A DNA stretch of 64,000 nt from Rhizobium sp. 16-488-2b. Its GTDB lineage: Bacteria > Pseudomonadota > Alphaproteobacteria > Rhizobiales > Rhizobiaceae. Positions 48,930 to 58,166 of this stretch are shown one piece after another. Below the pieces are notes generated by a model. That model was not told the DNA's origin. It did not search any database and was given only the letters and a program-made list of their open reading frames with translations. The first letter of the stretch is position 1, and each line of letters begins with the position of its first letter. The stretch covers positions 186,001-250,000 of the forward strand of contig NZ_JAGHMF010000014.1 in the NCBI RefSeq assembly GCF_017741815.1, read 5' to 3'. Both the position numbers and the translations under genes were made by a program.

Positions 48930-48949
48930 ACATAAAGATATCTTTATGT
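48930..48949. promoter_or_regulatory. SahR-type operator in front of metH
   Basis: The perfect 20-bp palindrome ACATAAAGATATCTTTATGT. On the minus strand its first bases are part of TTGACA (48947-48952, -35), so the protein would occupy the -35/spacer region, the same position as in the sahR-metF promoter. Confidence 0.88.
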
Positions 48950-49058
48950 CAATATATCGGCGACAATTTCGCCATTGCCGGCGCACGGCGGATGACAGAC
49001 TCGAACGCCCCCTATATAGGCAATTTCAAAGCATTGTGTATGAAATCGGAGGAGTATC

Positions 49059-50318
49059 ATGGCACCTGCAATCGGCGACGCCGCGCTCGGCAACTGGACG
49101 ACGCGCACCTACCACCGCGACTGGCTCGTCGCCCAGGCCAATGGCCTGTTCGATTTCTTCCAGCATGACTCGATCAATCCCAAGGGTGGGTTCTACGATC
49201 TCGACGACGCCGGCAAGCCGCTCGACGCCGATGGCCAGGTGCGCGGCATCCACATCGCCGCCCGCGCCGTCCATTGCTTCTCGATCGGCACCCTGCTCGG
49301 CCGCCCCGGCGCCTCCGATGTCGTCGACCACGGCATGCAATACATCTGGAACCACCACCGGGACCAGAAGAACGGCGGCTATTTCTGGTCGCTGAACAAT
49401 GACGGCCCCGTCGATACCAACAAGCAGGGCTATGGCCACGCCTTTGTTCTGCTCGCCGCCTCCTCCGCCAAGACCATCGGCCATCCGCTCGCGGACGGCA
49501 TGCTCGCCGATATCACCGAGGTGCTGAACACGCGCTTCTGGGAAGAGAAGCACGGCGCCATCGCGGAGGAATTCACCGCCGACTGGCAGCCGCTCGACGG
49601 CGGCACCTATCGCGGCCAGAATTCCAACATGCACCTGACCGAAGCCCTGATGGCCGCCTTCGAGGCAACAGGCAACCGCGATTACCTCGCCAAGGCCGAA
49701 AGCATCGCCGACCTCGTCATCCGCCGCGCCGCCGGCTCCGTCGACTGGCGCGTCGCCGAGCACTTCGACACAGAGTGGAAGCTCGACAAGAATTACTATC
49801 ATCCGAACGAGATGTTCCGCCCCGCGGGCACCACGCCCGGCCACTCGCTGGAATGGGCGCGCCTGCTGCTTCAACTCTGGGCGCTCGGCGGCAAGAAGCT
49901 GGAATGGCTGCCGGATGCCGCCAAGGGCCTGTTCTCGCAGGCGATGGCGCTCGGCTGGGACGACGAGAACGGCAGCTTCTTCTACACGCTCGACTGGGAA
50001 GACCGCCCGGACAAGCGCCAGAAGATGTGGTGGCCGGCTTGCGAGGGTGCGGCTGCCGCCCACTACCTCAACGAACACCTGCCGAGCGACTACCACGAGG
50101 AAAGCTACCGCAAGATCTGGAACGTCATCGAGCGCAGCTTCATCGACCACGAAAACGGTGGCTGGCACGAGGAACTGACGGAAGACATGGTCCCTGCCCA
50201 CACCATCTTCCCCGGCAAGGGCGACATCTACCACGCCCTGCAAGCCTGCCTCATCCCCCTCTTCCCGGCGACCGGCAGCCTGACCAAGGTGATCCCCGAA
50301 GCCGGCGGCAAGATCTGA
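49059..50318 (+). CDS. N-acylglucosamine 2-epimerase/aldose-ketose isomerase family
   Basis: A 419-residue (alpha/alpha)6-barrel protein. Conserved family segments are FFQHDSINPKGGFYDLDDAGKP, GYGHAFVLLAASSA, NSNMHLTEALMAA with catalytic-His-like residues, and GTTPGHSLEWARLLLQL. It fits the AGE/mannose isomerase/YihS group, which isomerises mannose, lyxose, cellobiose or sulfoquinovose. The start follows ATCGGAGGAGTATC, an excellent site. It is monocistronic with its own terminator. Substrate unknown. Confidence 0.88.
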   Translation: MAPAIGDAALGNWTTRTYHRDWLVAQANGLFDFFQHDSINPKGGFYDLDDAGKPLDADGQVRGIHIAARAVHCFSIGTLLGRPGASDVVDHGMQYIWNHHRDQKNGGYFWSLNNDGPVDTNKQGYGHAFVLLAASSAKTIGHPLADGMLADITEVLNTRFWEEKHGAIAEEFTADWQPLDGGTYRGQNSNMHLTEALMAAFEATGNRDYLAKAESIADLVIRRAAGSVDWRVAEHFDTEWKLDKNYYHPNEMFRPAGTTPGHSLEWARLLLQLWALGGKKLEWLPDAAKGLFSQAMALGWDDENGSFFYTLDWEDRPDKRQKMWWPACEGAAAAHYLNEHLPSDYHEESYRKIWNVIERSFIDHENGGWHEELTEDMVPAHTIFPGKGDIYHALQACLIPLFPATGSLTKVIPEAGGKI

Positions 50319-50326
50319 CGATCAAC

Positions 50327-50356
50327 AAGACGGCGCCGCATCCACGGCGCCGTCTT
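50327..50356 (+). terminator. Terminator after the AGE-family gene
   Basis: A 12-bp stem, arms AAGACGGCGCCG and CGGCGCCGTCTT, loop CATCCA. Confidence 0.88.
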
Positions 50357-50359
50357 CAT

Positions 50360-50938
50360 TCACGACGACGGAATATGCGGTTCCTCGACCAGATAGAACT
50401 CCGGGACCGGCGTGACATCGGAAACGAAGAAGCCGAAGCTCGATTGCTCACCGGGATCGAGATGACCCTCATCGAAATTCAGCCGGTCGAAACTCTCGAA
50501 GCGGCTTTCGAAATGCATGAAACGGCTGGAAGAGATCAGCGCCGGGTTGGGATCGGCCTGCCCGAAGGAGAGCCCGTCATAGAAATCGCTGGGCTTGCCG
50601 CGGATTTCCTGAAGCTCGAAGCCGAAGCCGATCCACGCCAGCCCGCTCCGGTTCACCGCCACCACGCGCAGATGAAACGAGCCGGGCACCGTCGTCTTCA
50701 GCTCGGCGGGTTTGGCGAAGCGGATCACCAGCGTCACCGGCGCGAGACTGTCGAACGCCTCGCGGATCTCGATCGGATCCTCCCGCGTGCCAGCACCTGA
50801 TATTGACAGGATGTGGAAGCCGCCCAATTCGTCGGAGAACGAGTAGCTCCCCGCATACCACCGCCCGTCATCGGCCGGCCCGGCGCTGATCAGAGCCAGG
50901 GAGAGCAACGCCGCGAGAATGCTTAGACGACGCGTCAT
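50360..50938 (-). CDS. Secreted protein of unknown function
   Basis: A 192-residue protein with a signal peptide (MTRRLSILAALLSLALISAGPAD) and an Arg/Asp/Ser-rich body (GAGTREDPIEIREAFDSLAPVTLVIRF, FHLRVVAVNRSGLAWIGFGFELQEI). Preceded by AGGGAACAGG. I recognise no family. The body is compatible with an all-beta periplasmic protein. It ends 4 nt after the terminator of the neighbouring AGE-family gene, convergent with it. Confidence 0.7.
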   Translation of the reverse strand: MTRRLSILAALLSLALISAGPADDGRWYAGSYSFSDELGGFHILSISGAGTREDPIEIREAFDSLAPVTLVIRFAKPAELKTTVPGSFHLRVVAVNRSGLAWIGFGFELQEIRGKPSDFYDGLSFGQADPNPALISSSRFMHFESRFESFDRLNFDEGHLDPGEQSSFGFFVSDVTPVPEFYLVEEPHIPSS

Positions 50939-51103
50939 CGATCCTGTTCCCTGATCGAGATGTCGCCAGCATACATGCAATTTCAGCGGCGTGCGATGCG
51001 CAATGCCCGCAAGCCGATTTCCGCGCGCGCAAAACCGTCATCAATGGTACGCTGACGCCTGGGCTTCCCAACGAAACATGTGAATGCAACGCAGGAGCGG
51101 AAC

Positions 51104-51373
51104 ATGACGACAGTGTTCGTACGGCATGAGGTTTCGGACTATACGGCCTGGCGCAAGGTGTATGACGGCTTCCGCTCGGTGCAGGCGGCAAACGGCGTGA
51201 TATCAGAGGCGGTCTACCAATCCGCCGACAACCCCAACGACATCACCGTCACCCACGAATTCGCGACATCGGAGGCCGCCAAGGCCTTCATGCAGCTCGA
51301 GGAACTGCGATCAGCGATGCGCACCGGCGGCATCCTCGGCGCCCCGACCGTCTGGGTCGTGGAGAAAGCGTAG
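51104..51373 (+). CDS. Small protein of the antibiotic-biosynthesis-monooxygenase-like (ABM) fold
   Basis: The start at 51104 follows GCAGGAGCGG; 89 residues. The pattern MTTVFVRHEVSDYTAWRKVYDGF ... VTHEFATSEAAKAFMQLEELRSAM resembles the dimeric alpha/beta-barrel ABM fold, but lacks the clear catalytic residues of known members. Such small proteins often act in metabolite conversion or are of unknown use. It stands alone. Confidence 0.65.
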   Translation: MTTVFVRHEVSDYTAWRKVYDGFRSVQAANGVISEAVYQSADNPNDITVTHEFATSEAAKAFMQLEELRSAMRTGGILGAPTVWVVEKA

Positions 51374-51380
51374 AACCGTT

Positions 51381-51406
51381 CCGGCCCGATCGGCATAACG
51401 GGCCGG
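51381..51406. terminator. Probable terminator between convergent genes
   Basis: CCGGCCCG pairs with CGGGCCGG over a 10-nt loop. The T run is short. Confidence 0.5.
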
Positions 51407-51425
51407 TGCTCTTCCGTACGGCGCT

Positions 51426-51917
51426 TTACGCCAGACGCAGCGCGTCCAGATCCTTGGCCAGCATCAGCGCCAGCGCCTCGACGACGAGATTGTGGTCGTC
51501 GCGCTGCGGCAGGCCGGAGACGGTCACCGAGCCGATGCAGCCCGTGCCCTTGACATTGATAGGGAAGCTGCCGCCGTGGGGCGCGTAATCGGCGTCCGAC
51601 AGACCGTTGTCCGCAACGGTCTTCCCCTTGGCCTTGAGGTCGAGGCCGATCGCGTAGCTGCTGCGGAAATAGCGCAGCACCAGATTGCGCTTGCGGCGCA
51701 CCCACTGGACGTTGTCAGGCGTGACACCGGGAAGTGCCACATAGAAGACCGGCATTGAATGCAGGTTGATATCGATCGCGATACCCAGGCCACGCTCCGA
51801 ACCCAGCTCCTGCAGCAGCTTGCCCAGCTGCCACGCGGTCGACAGATCGAAACTGTCGAAGCTCAGCACCTTCTCCTGTTCGGCAATGCGCGCAAGGTCG
51901 TCGTCCGGCATGGTCAT
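51426..51917 (-). CDS. UPF0303/HbpS-like heme-degrading-domain protein
   Basis: A 163-residue protein with the GlcG/HbpS-type fold: LSTAWQLGKLLQELGSERGLGIAIDINLHSMPVFYVALPG and DYAPHGGSFPINVKGTGCIGSVTVSGLPQRDDHNLV. HbpS binds heme in Streptomyces, but UPF0303 members are uncharacterised. No signal peptide. It has its own transcription unit, ahead of the hydantoin racemase operon on the same strand. Confidence 0.82.
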   Translation of the reverse strand: MTMPDDDLARIAEQEKVLSFDSFDLSTAWQLGKLLQELGSERGLGIAIDINLHSMPVFYVALPGVTPDNVQWVRRKRNLVLRYFRSSYAIGLDLKAKGKTVADNGLSDADYAPHGGSFPINVKGTGCIGSVTVSGLPQRDDHNLVVEALALMLAKDLDALRLA

Positions 51918-52026
51918 GTCTACTTACTCTCCTGAAATGCTTTTTGCTGAGCATCGTCAGGAGAGCGAAAAAGTAAAGCGGAATCGTGGTGATACACTGT
52001 GTGAGGCGACGGTCTCGCGGCAGGCC

Positions 52027-52767
52027 TCAGCCCGCTGCCTGCATCGGTGCGAACCGGCTCATCTCGCCGATAAAAGGCTTGGCAAGCGGCGCCGCGTAGG
52101 AGCCGCGCTTGCTTGTCGAGAGGCCCAGCGACACCAGCGCCTCGGCCTGCTTGACGGCCGCCGCCACGCCATCGACGACGGGTACGCCATAGATTTCCTG
52201 CAGTTCCCGCGCCAGATCGGTCATCCCGGCGCAGCCGAGCACGATCGCCTCGGCGCCATCCTCATCAAGCGCCCGCTCGATCTCGGCGCGAAGCTTGTCG
52301 ATCGCGCCCGACGCCTCATCCTCAAGCTCCAGCACCGGAATGTCAGACGCGCGGACCTTTGCCCGATCGCCCATGCCGTAGCGGCGCACGAGGTTGTCGA
52401 TCAGCACCCGCGAGCGCTCCAGCGTCGTCACCACGGTGAAGCGCTGCGCAAGAAACCCGGCGGTAGCGACGGCGGCTTCGCAGAGCCCGAGCACCGGCAC
52501 GTCGGCGAAACTGCGCGCCGCCTCCAGCCCCGTATCGTCGAAACAGGCGATGACGGCAGCATCATAGGTCCCTGCCCGCTCCTTCAGCTCGGTCAAAAGG
52601 CCGGGAATGGCAAGCGCCCCGTCATAATGCCCCTCGATCGACACCGGCCCCATTCTTGAAGTGGCGGCGATGATCTCGGTGCCGCTGGCGGCAACGAGCC
52701 GTGCGGCGGTCGCCGCCTTCTCGGTCATGCTTGATGTCGTGTTCGGATTGACGATGAGGATGCGCAT
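52027..52767 (-). CDS. hyuE: Aspartate/hydantoin racemase family protein (HyuE type)
   Basis: A 246-residue protein with two conserved Cys acting as general acid-base: C75 (VIACFDDTG) and C179 (IVLGCAGMTD), and the family start MRILIVNPNTTSSMTEKA. HyuE racemases interconvert D- and L-5-monosubstituted hydantoins; allantoin racemases also belong here. It is the last gene of an operon with an ABC importer (4 nt after permease 2), suggesting the imported ligand is a hydantoin or ureide-like compound. No hydantoinase or allantoinase gene is in the window. Confidence 0.82.
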   Translation of the reverse strand: MRILIVNPNTTSSMTEKAATAARLVAASGTEIIAATSRMGPVSIEGHYDGALAIPGLLTELKERAGTYDAAVIACFDDTGLEAARSFADVPVLGLCEAAVATAGFLAQRFTVVTTLERSRVLIDNLVRRYGMGDRAKVRASDIPVLELEDEASGAIDKLRAEIERALDEDGAEAIVLGCAGMTDLARELQEIYGVPVVDGVAAAVKQAEALVSLGLSTSKRGSYAAPLAKPFIGEMSRFAPMQAAG

Positions 52768-52771
52768 GAGA

Positions 52772-53593
52772 TCAGCTTGTCTTTGCCTGGCGCCCGCGCA
52801 GCATCATCATGATGCCGAGCGCGACGAGAATGATGGTGAAGGAAAACAGCGTCGTCACCGTGCCGAGCGCATAGAGCACCGGCGTCGTCACGTTGGTCGT
52901 CATCCCGTAGATCTCGAGCGGCAGCGTGTTGTAGCTGCCAGAGGTCATCAGCGTGCGGGCGAACTCGTCATAGGAGAGCGTGAAGCCGAATAGGCCGACG
53001 CCGATCAGGCTGGGCGCGATCATCGGCAGCACGACATGCACGAAGGTCTGCCACGACGTCGCCCCGAGATCGCGCGCCGCCTCTTCGTAAGCCGGCGAGA
53101 AGCGGTTGAAGACGGCGAACATGATCAGCACGCCGAAGGGCAGCGTCCATGTCAGATGCGCGCCGAAGGCCGACGAATACCATGCCGGCTTCAGCCCGCC
53201 CTGCTGGAACACCACGCCGATGCCGAGCGAAATGATGATCGACGGCACCACGAGGCTGGCGACGGTCGCGTAGAACAACAGCGTCGCGCCACGGAAGCGG
53301 CGGCGGAAGGCAAGGCCGGCCAGCAGCGACACCACGACGGTGACGACCATGACCATCAGGCCGAGCGAGAAGGAGCGACGGAAGGATGCCCCAAAATCGC
53401 CCACCGCCTGCTTTTCGAACAGGTTGAAGAACCAGTGGACCGAGACACCGTTGAGCGGGAATGTCAGCCCACCATCCGGCCCCTGGAAGGAGAGGATCAG
53501 GATCGCCGACAGCGGGCCGTAGAGGAACAGCACGAAGACGATGAAGAAGGCGGCGAGCACGTAGAATTCGAGCGTGCGCTTTTCGTGGCTCAT
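52772..53593 (-). CDS. ABC transporter permease (PotC-like)
   Basis: A 273-residue protein with six predicted helices and the EAA loop (YEEAARDLGATSWQTFVHVVLPMIAPSLIG). The N-terminus MSHEKRTLEFYVLAAFFIVFVLFLYGPLSAILILSFQGP is typical of PotC. It starts 1 nt after the stop of permease 1 and is followed by hyuE, so the two are coupled. Part of the PotABCD-like importer for an unknown ligand. Confidence 0.92.
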   Translation of the reverse strand: MSHEKRTLEFYVLAAFFIVFVLFLYGPLSAILILSFQGPDGGLTFPLNGVSVHWFFNLFEKQAVGDFGASFRRSFSLGLMVMVVTVVVSLLAGLAFRRRFRGATLLFYATVASLVVPSIIISLGIGVVFQQGGLKPAWYSSAFGAHLTWTLPFGVLIMFAVFNRFSPAYEEAARDLGATSWQTFVHVVLPMIAPSLIGVGLFGFTLSYDEFARTLMTSGSYNTLPLEIYGMTTNVTTPVLYALGTVTTLFSFTIILVALGIMMMLRGRQAKTS

Positions 53594-53594
53594 C

Positions 53595-54509
53595 TCAAAG
53601 CTCCTTGCGGATATCGACGACGCGCAGGATGGCGGCGACCATCATCAACACGACGATCAGAAGCACGACGGCATTGGCGGCGGCGGCCGGATATTGCAGC
53701 AGCGACATCTGGTTCTTCATCATCAGCGCCACCGAGGCGCTCTGCCCGCCGGACATGACCTGCACCGTCGAGAAATCGGCCATGACGAGCGTGACGACGA
53801 AGATCGAGCCGATGGCGATGCCGGGCTTGGCAAGCGGAATGACGACATTCCAGAGGATCTGCCAGCCGCTGGCGCCGGCATCGCGCGCGGCCTCGAACAG
53901 CGAGCGATCGATGCGCATCAGCGTGTTGAAGATCGGCGTCACCATGAACAGCGTGTAGAGATGCACCATGGCGAGCACCACGGCGAAATCGGAATAGAGC
54001 AGCCATTCGATCGGCTGCGGGATGATGCTCATCTCGATCAACGCCGAATTGACCAGACCGTTGCGGCCGAGCACCGGGATCCAGGAGATCATGCGGATGA
54101 TGTTCGAAGTCATGAACGGCACGGTGCAGACCAGAAACAGGATCATCTGCGTCGACGTGCGGCGGATGTGGAAGGCGAGGAAATAGGCGACCCAGAAGCC
54201 GATGAAGACGGTGAGCGCCCAGACGATGACGGTGAACTTCAGCGTGTTGAGATAAGTCTTCCACGTGACCCACGAGCCGAGCGTCTCGGCGTAGTTCATC
54301 GTCAGGAAATCGGGATAGAGACCTGCGAAGTCATAGTCCCAGAAGCTGACAACCGCGATCATCAAAATCGGCAGAATGAAGAAGAAGCCGAGGATCAGGA
54401 TCAGCGGCGTCGCCTGGAGATAGGAGGCGGCCCATGGCGCCAGCCGAAAGCCCGGGCTGCGCACCCGCTCGGTCGTCTCGTTTGTCTCTGCTGAAGCGAT
54501 CGTCGCCAT
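53595..54509 (-). CDS. ABC transporter permease (PotB-like)
   Basis: The start at 54509 (MATIASAETNETTERVRSPG) follows AAAGGGATC and gives 304 residues; a longer frame merges with the intergenic repeat and is rejected. It has six helices and the EAA loop (LFEAARDAGASGWQILWNVVIPLAKPGIA). It is separated from the substrate-binding gene by a palindromic repeat, yet remains in one direction with ATPase and SBP. Confidence 0.9.
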   Translation of the reverse strand: MATIASAETNETTERVRSPGFRLAPWAASYLQATPLILILGFFFILPILMIAVVSFWDYDFAGLYPDFLTMNYAETLGSWVTWKTYLNTLKFTVIVWALTVFIGFWVAYFLAFHIRRTSTQMILFLVCTVPFMTSNIIRMISWIPVLGRNGLVNSALIEMSIIPQPIEWLLYSDFAVVLAMVHLYTLFMVTPIFNTLMRIDRSLFEAARDAGASGWQILWNVVIPLAKPGIAIGSIFVVTLVMADFSTVQVMSGGQSASVALMMKNQMSLLQYPAAAANAVVLLIVVLMMVAAILRVVDIRKEL

Positions 54510-54548
54510 CGCTGATCCCTTTTCCAGTTGGCATTGCGTTGCGTGGCG

Positions 54549-54701
54549 CCCCCCCTCTGCCCTGCCGGGCATCTCCCCCACAGGTGGGGAGATTGGCTGG
54601 GCGCAACCGCTCGCTCCACGCTCATTGCTTGGGTGGGGAGCAGGCCACGAGCCGATCTCTCCCTCCTTGTGGGGGAGATGTCCGGCAGGACAGAGGGGGG
54701 T
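54549..54701. repeat. Rhizobial palindromic intergenic repeat (ABC/RIME-like)
   Basis: Two arms of about 33 nt face each other. The left begins CCCCCCTCTGCCCTGCCGG (54550) and the right is its near-perfect reverse complement (two or three mismatches), ending in CAGAGGGGGG at 54700. Spacer about 85 nt. Similar GC-rich palindromes with CTCCCCCACA recur in Rhizobiales genomes. It is inserted between SBP and permease genes of one operon and may form a strong hairpin that lowers downstream expression. Confidence 0.75.
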
Positions 54702-54754
54702 AACCCACGGCGGAACCTCCCCTCCCGTAGTGGAAGAGGAGATCCAAGATTGCC

Positions 54755-56062
54755 TTAAGCCGCGATGAACTCGTTCCAGCGGCGAACCATGTAGCGGTCC
54801 TCGTCCATGACGGAGTTCCAGCACGCGACATGGCCCATGCGCTCTTCGAACGAGCCGCCGTCGCGAACGGCGCCAGCCTTCTCCATGACCTTGCCCTCGG
54901 GCGAAAGGATATCGCCCTTGGCGGCCTTGCCTTCGATCCAGTAGCCCCACTCGTCCTCGGTCATGAAGCCCTTGGCGGTGTCCATGCAGGCCGAGTAGTA
55001 GCCCTGGCGGTTGAGGTAGCCGCCGACCCAGCCGGACGTGTACCAGTTGATGTACTCGTAGGCCGCGTCGAGCTCGGCGCCCTTGAGGTGCGAGGCAAGG
55101 CCGAGACCGCCGCCCCACGAACGGTAGCCTTCCTTGAGCGGCTGATACTTGCAGGCGATGCCCTTGGAGCGGACGGCGGCGACGGCCGGCGACCACATGG
55201 ACTGGATGACGACTTCGCCCGATGCCATCAGGTTGACCGACTCGTCGAACGACTTCCAGAAGGCGCGGAACTGGCCGTCCTGCTTGGCCTTGATCAGGAA
55301 CTCGATCGTCTTGTCGATCTCTTCCTTGGTCATGTTGCCCTTGTCGGCGTATTTGATGTTCCCAAGCGCTTCCATGATCATCGCGGCATCCATGATGCCG
55401 ATCGACGGGATGTTGAGGATCGAGGTCTTGCCCTTGAACTTCGGGTCCATGATATCGGCCCAGCTGCCGATATCGCGGCCGACGAGGTCGGGACGAATGC
55501 CGAGCGTGTCGGCATTATAGATCGTCGGCATCATCGTGAAGAGCTCGGTCTCGCCCTTGGCAAACGTCTTGGCATCGGCGCTCTCGACATAACCGACGGT
55601 GTGCGGCGCGGTACCCTGCGCGATAACGCTATCCGGCTTCAGCTTGCCGTTCTTGAAGAGCGGAACGACCTTGTCGTAGTACTTCAGCTTCTTCACATCC
55701 ATCGGCTGGATGACGCCGGTCGGATAGACCTTCTTCAGGATCCAGTATTCGATGTCGGCGATATCGTAGCTATCGGGCTGCGTGACGGCGCGCTGGGCGG
55801 CGGCGTCGGAATCGGTTGCCGTCATCTCGAGCGTGATGCCGAGGTCCTTCTTGCACTGCTCGGCAATGGCGTTGATGTTGGAAACGCCGGTGCCGAACTG
55901 GCGAAGCGTGATGTTCGACTGCGCCCAGATGGTCGGGAAACCGGTGATGAGACCGGAGCCTGCGGCCGCACCAAGGGCGGCGGCGCCCGTCTTCAGCAGG
56001 CCGCGGCGCGACACGCCCTTGTCGAGCAGACCCTTCTTGGTGGTTTTCGTTGTATCAGTCAT
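54755..56062 (-). CDS. ABC transporter substrate-binding protein, Tat-exported, PotD-like
   Basis: The start at 56062 (MTDTTKTTKKGLLDKG) gives 435 residues with a twin-arginine signal (VSRRGLLKTGAAALGAAAG), showing folded export by Tat. The mature domain (LRQFGTGVSNINAIAEQCKKDLGITLEMTATDSDAAAQRAV) fits the PotD/SBP_bac_8 spermidine/putrescine class. Ligand unknown; the coupled hydantoin racemase and GntR regulator suggest an N-carbamoyl or ureide compound. It lies between ATPase and permeases. Confidence 0.9.
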   Translation of the reverse strand: MTDTTKTTKKGLLDKGVSRRGLLKTGAAALGAAAGSGLITGFPTIWAQSNITLRQFGTGVSNINAIAEQCKKDLGITLEMTATDSDAAAQRAVTQPDSYDIADIEYWILKKVYPTGVIQPMDVKKLKYYDKVVPLFKNGKLKPDSVIAQGTAPHTVGYVESADAKTFAKGETELFTMMPTIYNADTLGIRPDLVGRDIGSWADIMDPKFKGKTSILNIPSIGIMDAAMIMEALGNIKYADKGNMTKEEIDKTIEFLIKAKQDGQFRAFWKSFDESVNLMASGEVVIQSMWSPAVAAVRSKGIACKYQPLKEGYRSWGGGLGLASHLKGAELDAAYEYINWYTSGWVGGYLNRQGYYSACMDTAKGFMTEDEWGYWIEGKAAKGDILSPEGKVMEKAGAVRDGGSFEERMGHVACWNSVMDEDRYMVRRWNEFIAA

Positions 56063-56096
56063 GTCAGTTCCCTCTGGTTTTTGTGGTAATTGAGAT

Positions 56097-57185
56097 TTAT
56101 GCCGAAACGCGGCCAAGGAGAACGGCGTCCTCCAGGGCCCAACTCAGGGACACCGCATCGCCGACCGATGCGGGGTTGGCGAAATAATCGCCGTCGGACG
56201 CAATGACCGTGAAGTCATCGCTGCCCGCGCCGACCACGGTGATTTTCACCGAGGCGCCGCGATATTCGATGTTGGAGACGATGCCGTTGAAGCCGAGCGT
56301 CTTGTCGGTGGCGCTCGCCAGACGAACCCGGTCGGTGCGGATGCCGATATCGATGACCTCGCCGACCTCCCTGCCCGCACCGCGCACCGTGAAGCTCTGC
56401 CCCTCCGGAACCTCGAGCGTGATCACGCCGTCCTTGGCCGATGTCACGCGGCCCGTCAGTACGTTGTGATCACCCATGAAGCGCGCCACGAAGGCGGTCG
56501 CCGGCTCCTCGAACACCTTGCGCGGGGTGGCCGCCTGCTCGATCTTGCCGTCGTTCATGATGACGATGATATCGGCAAGCGCCATCGCCTCTTCCTGGCT
56601 GTGCGTGACATGCACGAAGGTGATGCCGAGCGTCTTCTGCAGCTTCTTGAGCTCCGCGCGCATGCGGATCTTGAGAAACGGATCGAGCGCCGACAGCGGC
56701 TCATCGAGGAGCAGCGCCTCGGGATCGGTGATCAGCGCGCGGGCAAGCGCCACGCGCTGCTGCTGGCCGCCGGAAAGCTGCGCTGGACGCCTGTTGGCAT
56801 AGGCCTCCATCTGCATCAGCTTCAGCATCTCCAGCGCCTTGGCCCGCCGCTCCTCCTTCTCGACGCCCTTCATCTTCAGGCTGAAGGCGACGTTGTCGAT
56901 CAGATCGAGATGCGGGAAGAGCGCATAGGACTGGAACATCATCGCCGTGCCGCGCTTGGCCGGCGGAAAATCGGTGACGACGGTATTGCCGAGGCGGATA
57001 TCGCCCGACGAAATGCTCTCGTGCCCGGCAATCATCCGAAGCGTCGAGGTCTTGCCGCAGCCCGATGGCCCCAGGAAGCAGCAATAGGAACCAGCCGGTA
57101 TCTTCAGGCTGATTGCGTGCACGGCGGTGGTGGCGCCATACACCTTCGAAACGGATGCTATATCGATCTCTGCCGCTTTCGACAT
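56097..57185 (-). CDS. ABC transporter ATP-binding protein (PotA-like)
   Basis: The start at 57185 (MSKAAEIDIASVSKVYG), preceded by AGGGGAAG, gives 362 residues with Walker A GPSGCGKTS at residues 39-47, the signature LSGGQQQRVALARAL, Walker B LLLDEPLSALD and switch HVTHSQEEAM. The C-terminus is a TOBE-like regulatory domain. It is the first gene of the operon and is transcribed divergently from the GntR regulator at 57453. Confidence 0.95.
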   Translation of the reverse strand: MSKAAEIDIASVSKVYGATTAVHAISLKIPAGSYCCFLGPSGCGKTSTLRMIAGHESISSGDIRLGNTVVTDFPPAKRGTAMMFQSYALFPHLDLIDNVAFSLKMKGVEKEERRAKALEMLKLMQMEAYANRRPAQLSGGQQQRVALARALITDPEALLLDEPLSALDPFLKIRMRAELKKLQKTLGITFVHVTHSQEEAMALADIIVIMNDGKIEQAATPRKVFEEPATAFVARFMGDHNVLTGRVTSAKDGVITLEVPEGQSFTVRGAGREVGEVIDIGIRTDRVRLASATDKTLGFNGIVSNIEYRGASVKITVVGAGSDDFTVIASDGDYFANPASVGDAVSLSWALEDAVLLGRVSA

Positions 57186-57357
57186 CGTGTCTTCCCCTGT
57201 TCGAGGAATACGATGCATTCGCCGTGCCAGTTTCTGCCGCGGTGCATCAAGTCATTACGAATATTGAATTTTCTTGGAAATCCCCAAATGACTAAAATTC
57301 AACCCTCGGATATGTCTGCACATGAAATAGGCTTTCGTCTGCAATTTGCGCAAATAA

Positions 57358-57367
57358 TCGTATACAA
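57358..57367. promoter_or_regulatory. Candidate GntR operator between divergent ABC operon and GntR gene
   Basis: TCGTATACAA matches the FCD-GntR site type TTGTATACAA at 9 of 10 positions and lies centrally in the 267-nt divergent gap. The gap is otherwise AT-rich and likely holds both promoters. Confidence 0.5.
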
Positions 57368-57452
57368 TTTGACCGCTGCATTGCTCGCAAATTCCGTTTA
57401 ACTTTTCGGCTGAATATGGCTATCATCGGCCGATCACAGGACATCCCGCCTC

Positions 57453-58166
57453 ATGAACTCCGCAGCCAATGCGCTTCTGACGACCGAAGAGCCCACCGAA
57501 ACAGGCGCGCAGCAGATTCGCGACGCCATTCGCGACGCGATCGTCGAGCGCCGCCTGTCGCCGGGAACCAAGCTGTCGGAAAGCGATGTCGGCAATCTCT
57601 TCAACGTCAGCCGCACGCTGGCGCGCGCGGCCCTGCAGGCGCTCTCGTATGAAGGACTTGTCAGCGTCGAGAAGAACCGCGGCGCCTTCGTGGCCTACCC
57701 CTCGCCCGATGAAGCCCGACAGATCTTCGCCGCCCGCCGGCTGATCGAGCCCGGTATCCTACGCGAGGCGGCAGCAAGGATCACCACCTCGGAGATCCAG
57801 CACCTGCGGCAACTGCTGCTGGAAGAAAGCCGCCTGATAAGCGAACGCGGCCAGACCGCCCGGCGTGCCGAAATCAAGGCATCCGGCGATTTTCACCTGA
57901 CGCTCGCCGCCATCTCCGGCAATACAATCATGCAGCGTTTCATGGAAGAACTCGTCGCACGCTCCTCGCTTGTCATCGCGCTCTACGGCCAGTCGACCAT
58001 ATCGAGCTGCGGCCACAACGAGCATGGCGATATCGTCTCGGCGATCGAAGCCAAGGATCTAGACCGCGCCTGTCACCTCATGCTGCATCACATCGCGCAT
58101 ATCGAGGCCGACCTCGATCTGCGGGAGCGCAAGGGACAGGGACTGAAGGAAGCGTTCGACCTCTAG
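57453..58166 (+). CDS. GntR-family regulator (FCD/VanR type)
   Basis: A 237-residue protein with N-terminal wHTH (RLSPGTKLSESDVGNLFNVSRTLARAALQALSYEGLVSVEKNRGAFVAYP) and an FCD ligand-binding C-terminus (ARRLIEPGILREAAARITTSEIQHLRQLL). FCD regulators bind carboxylates or amino acid derivatives. It is divergent from the ABC/hyuE operon, so it probably controls that operon and itself. The TAG stop (58164-58166) is inside the left arm of the adjacent repeat, so the repeat supplies the stop codon. Confidence 0.9.
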   Translation: MNSAANALLTTEEPTETGAQQIRDAIRDAIVERRLSPGTKLSESDVGNLFNVSRTLARAALQALSYEGLVSVEKNRGAFVAYPSPDEARQIFAARRLIEPGILREAAARITTSEIQHLRQLLLEESRLISERGQTARRAEIKASGDFHLTLAAISGNTIMQRFMEELVARSSLVIALYGQSTISSCGHNEHGDIVSAIEAKDLDRACHLMLHHIAHIEADLDLRERKGQGLKEAFDL

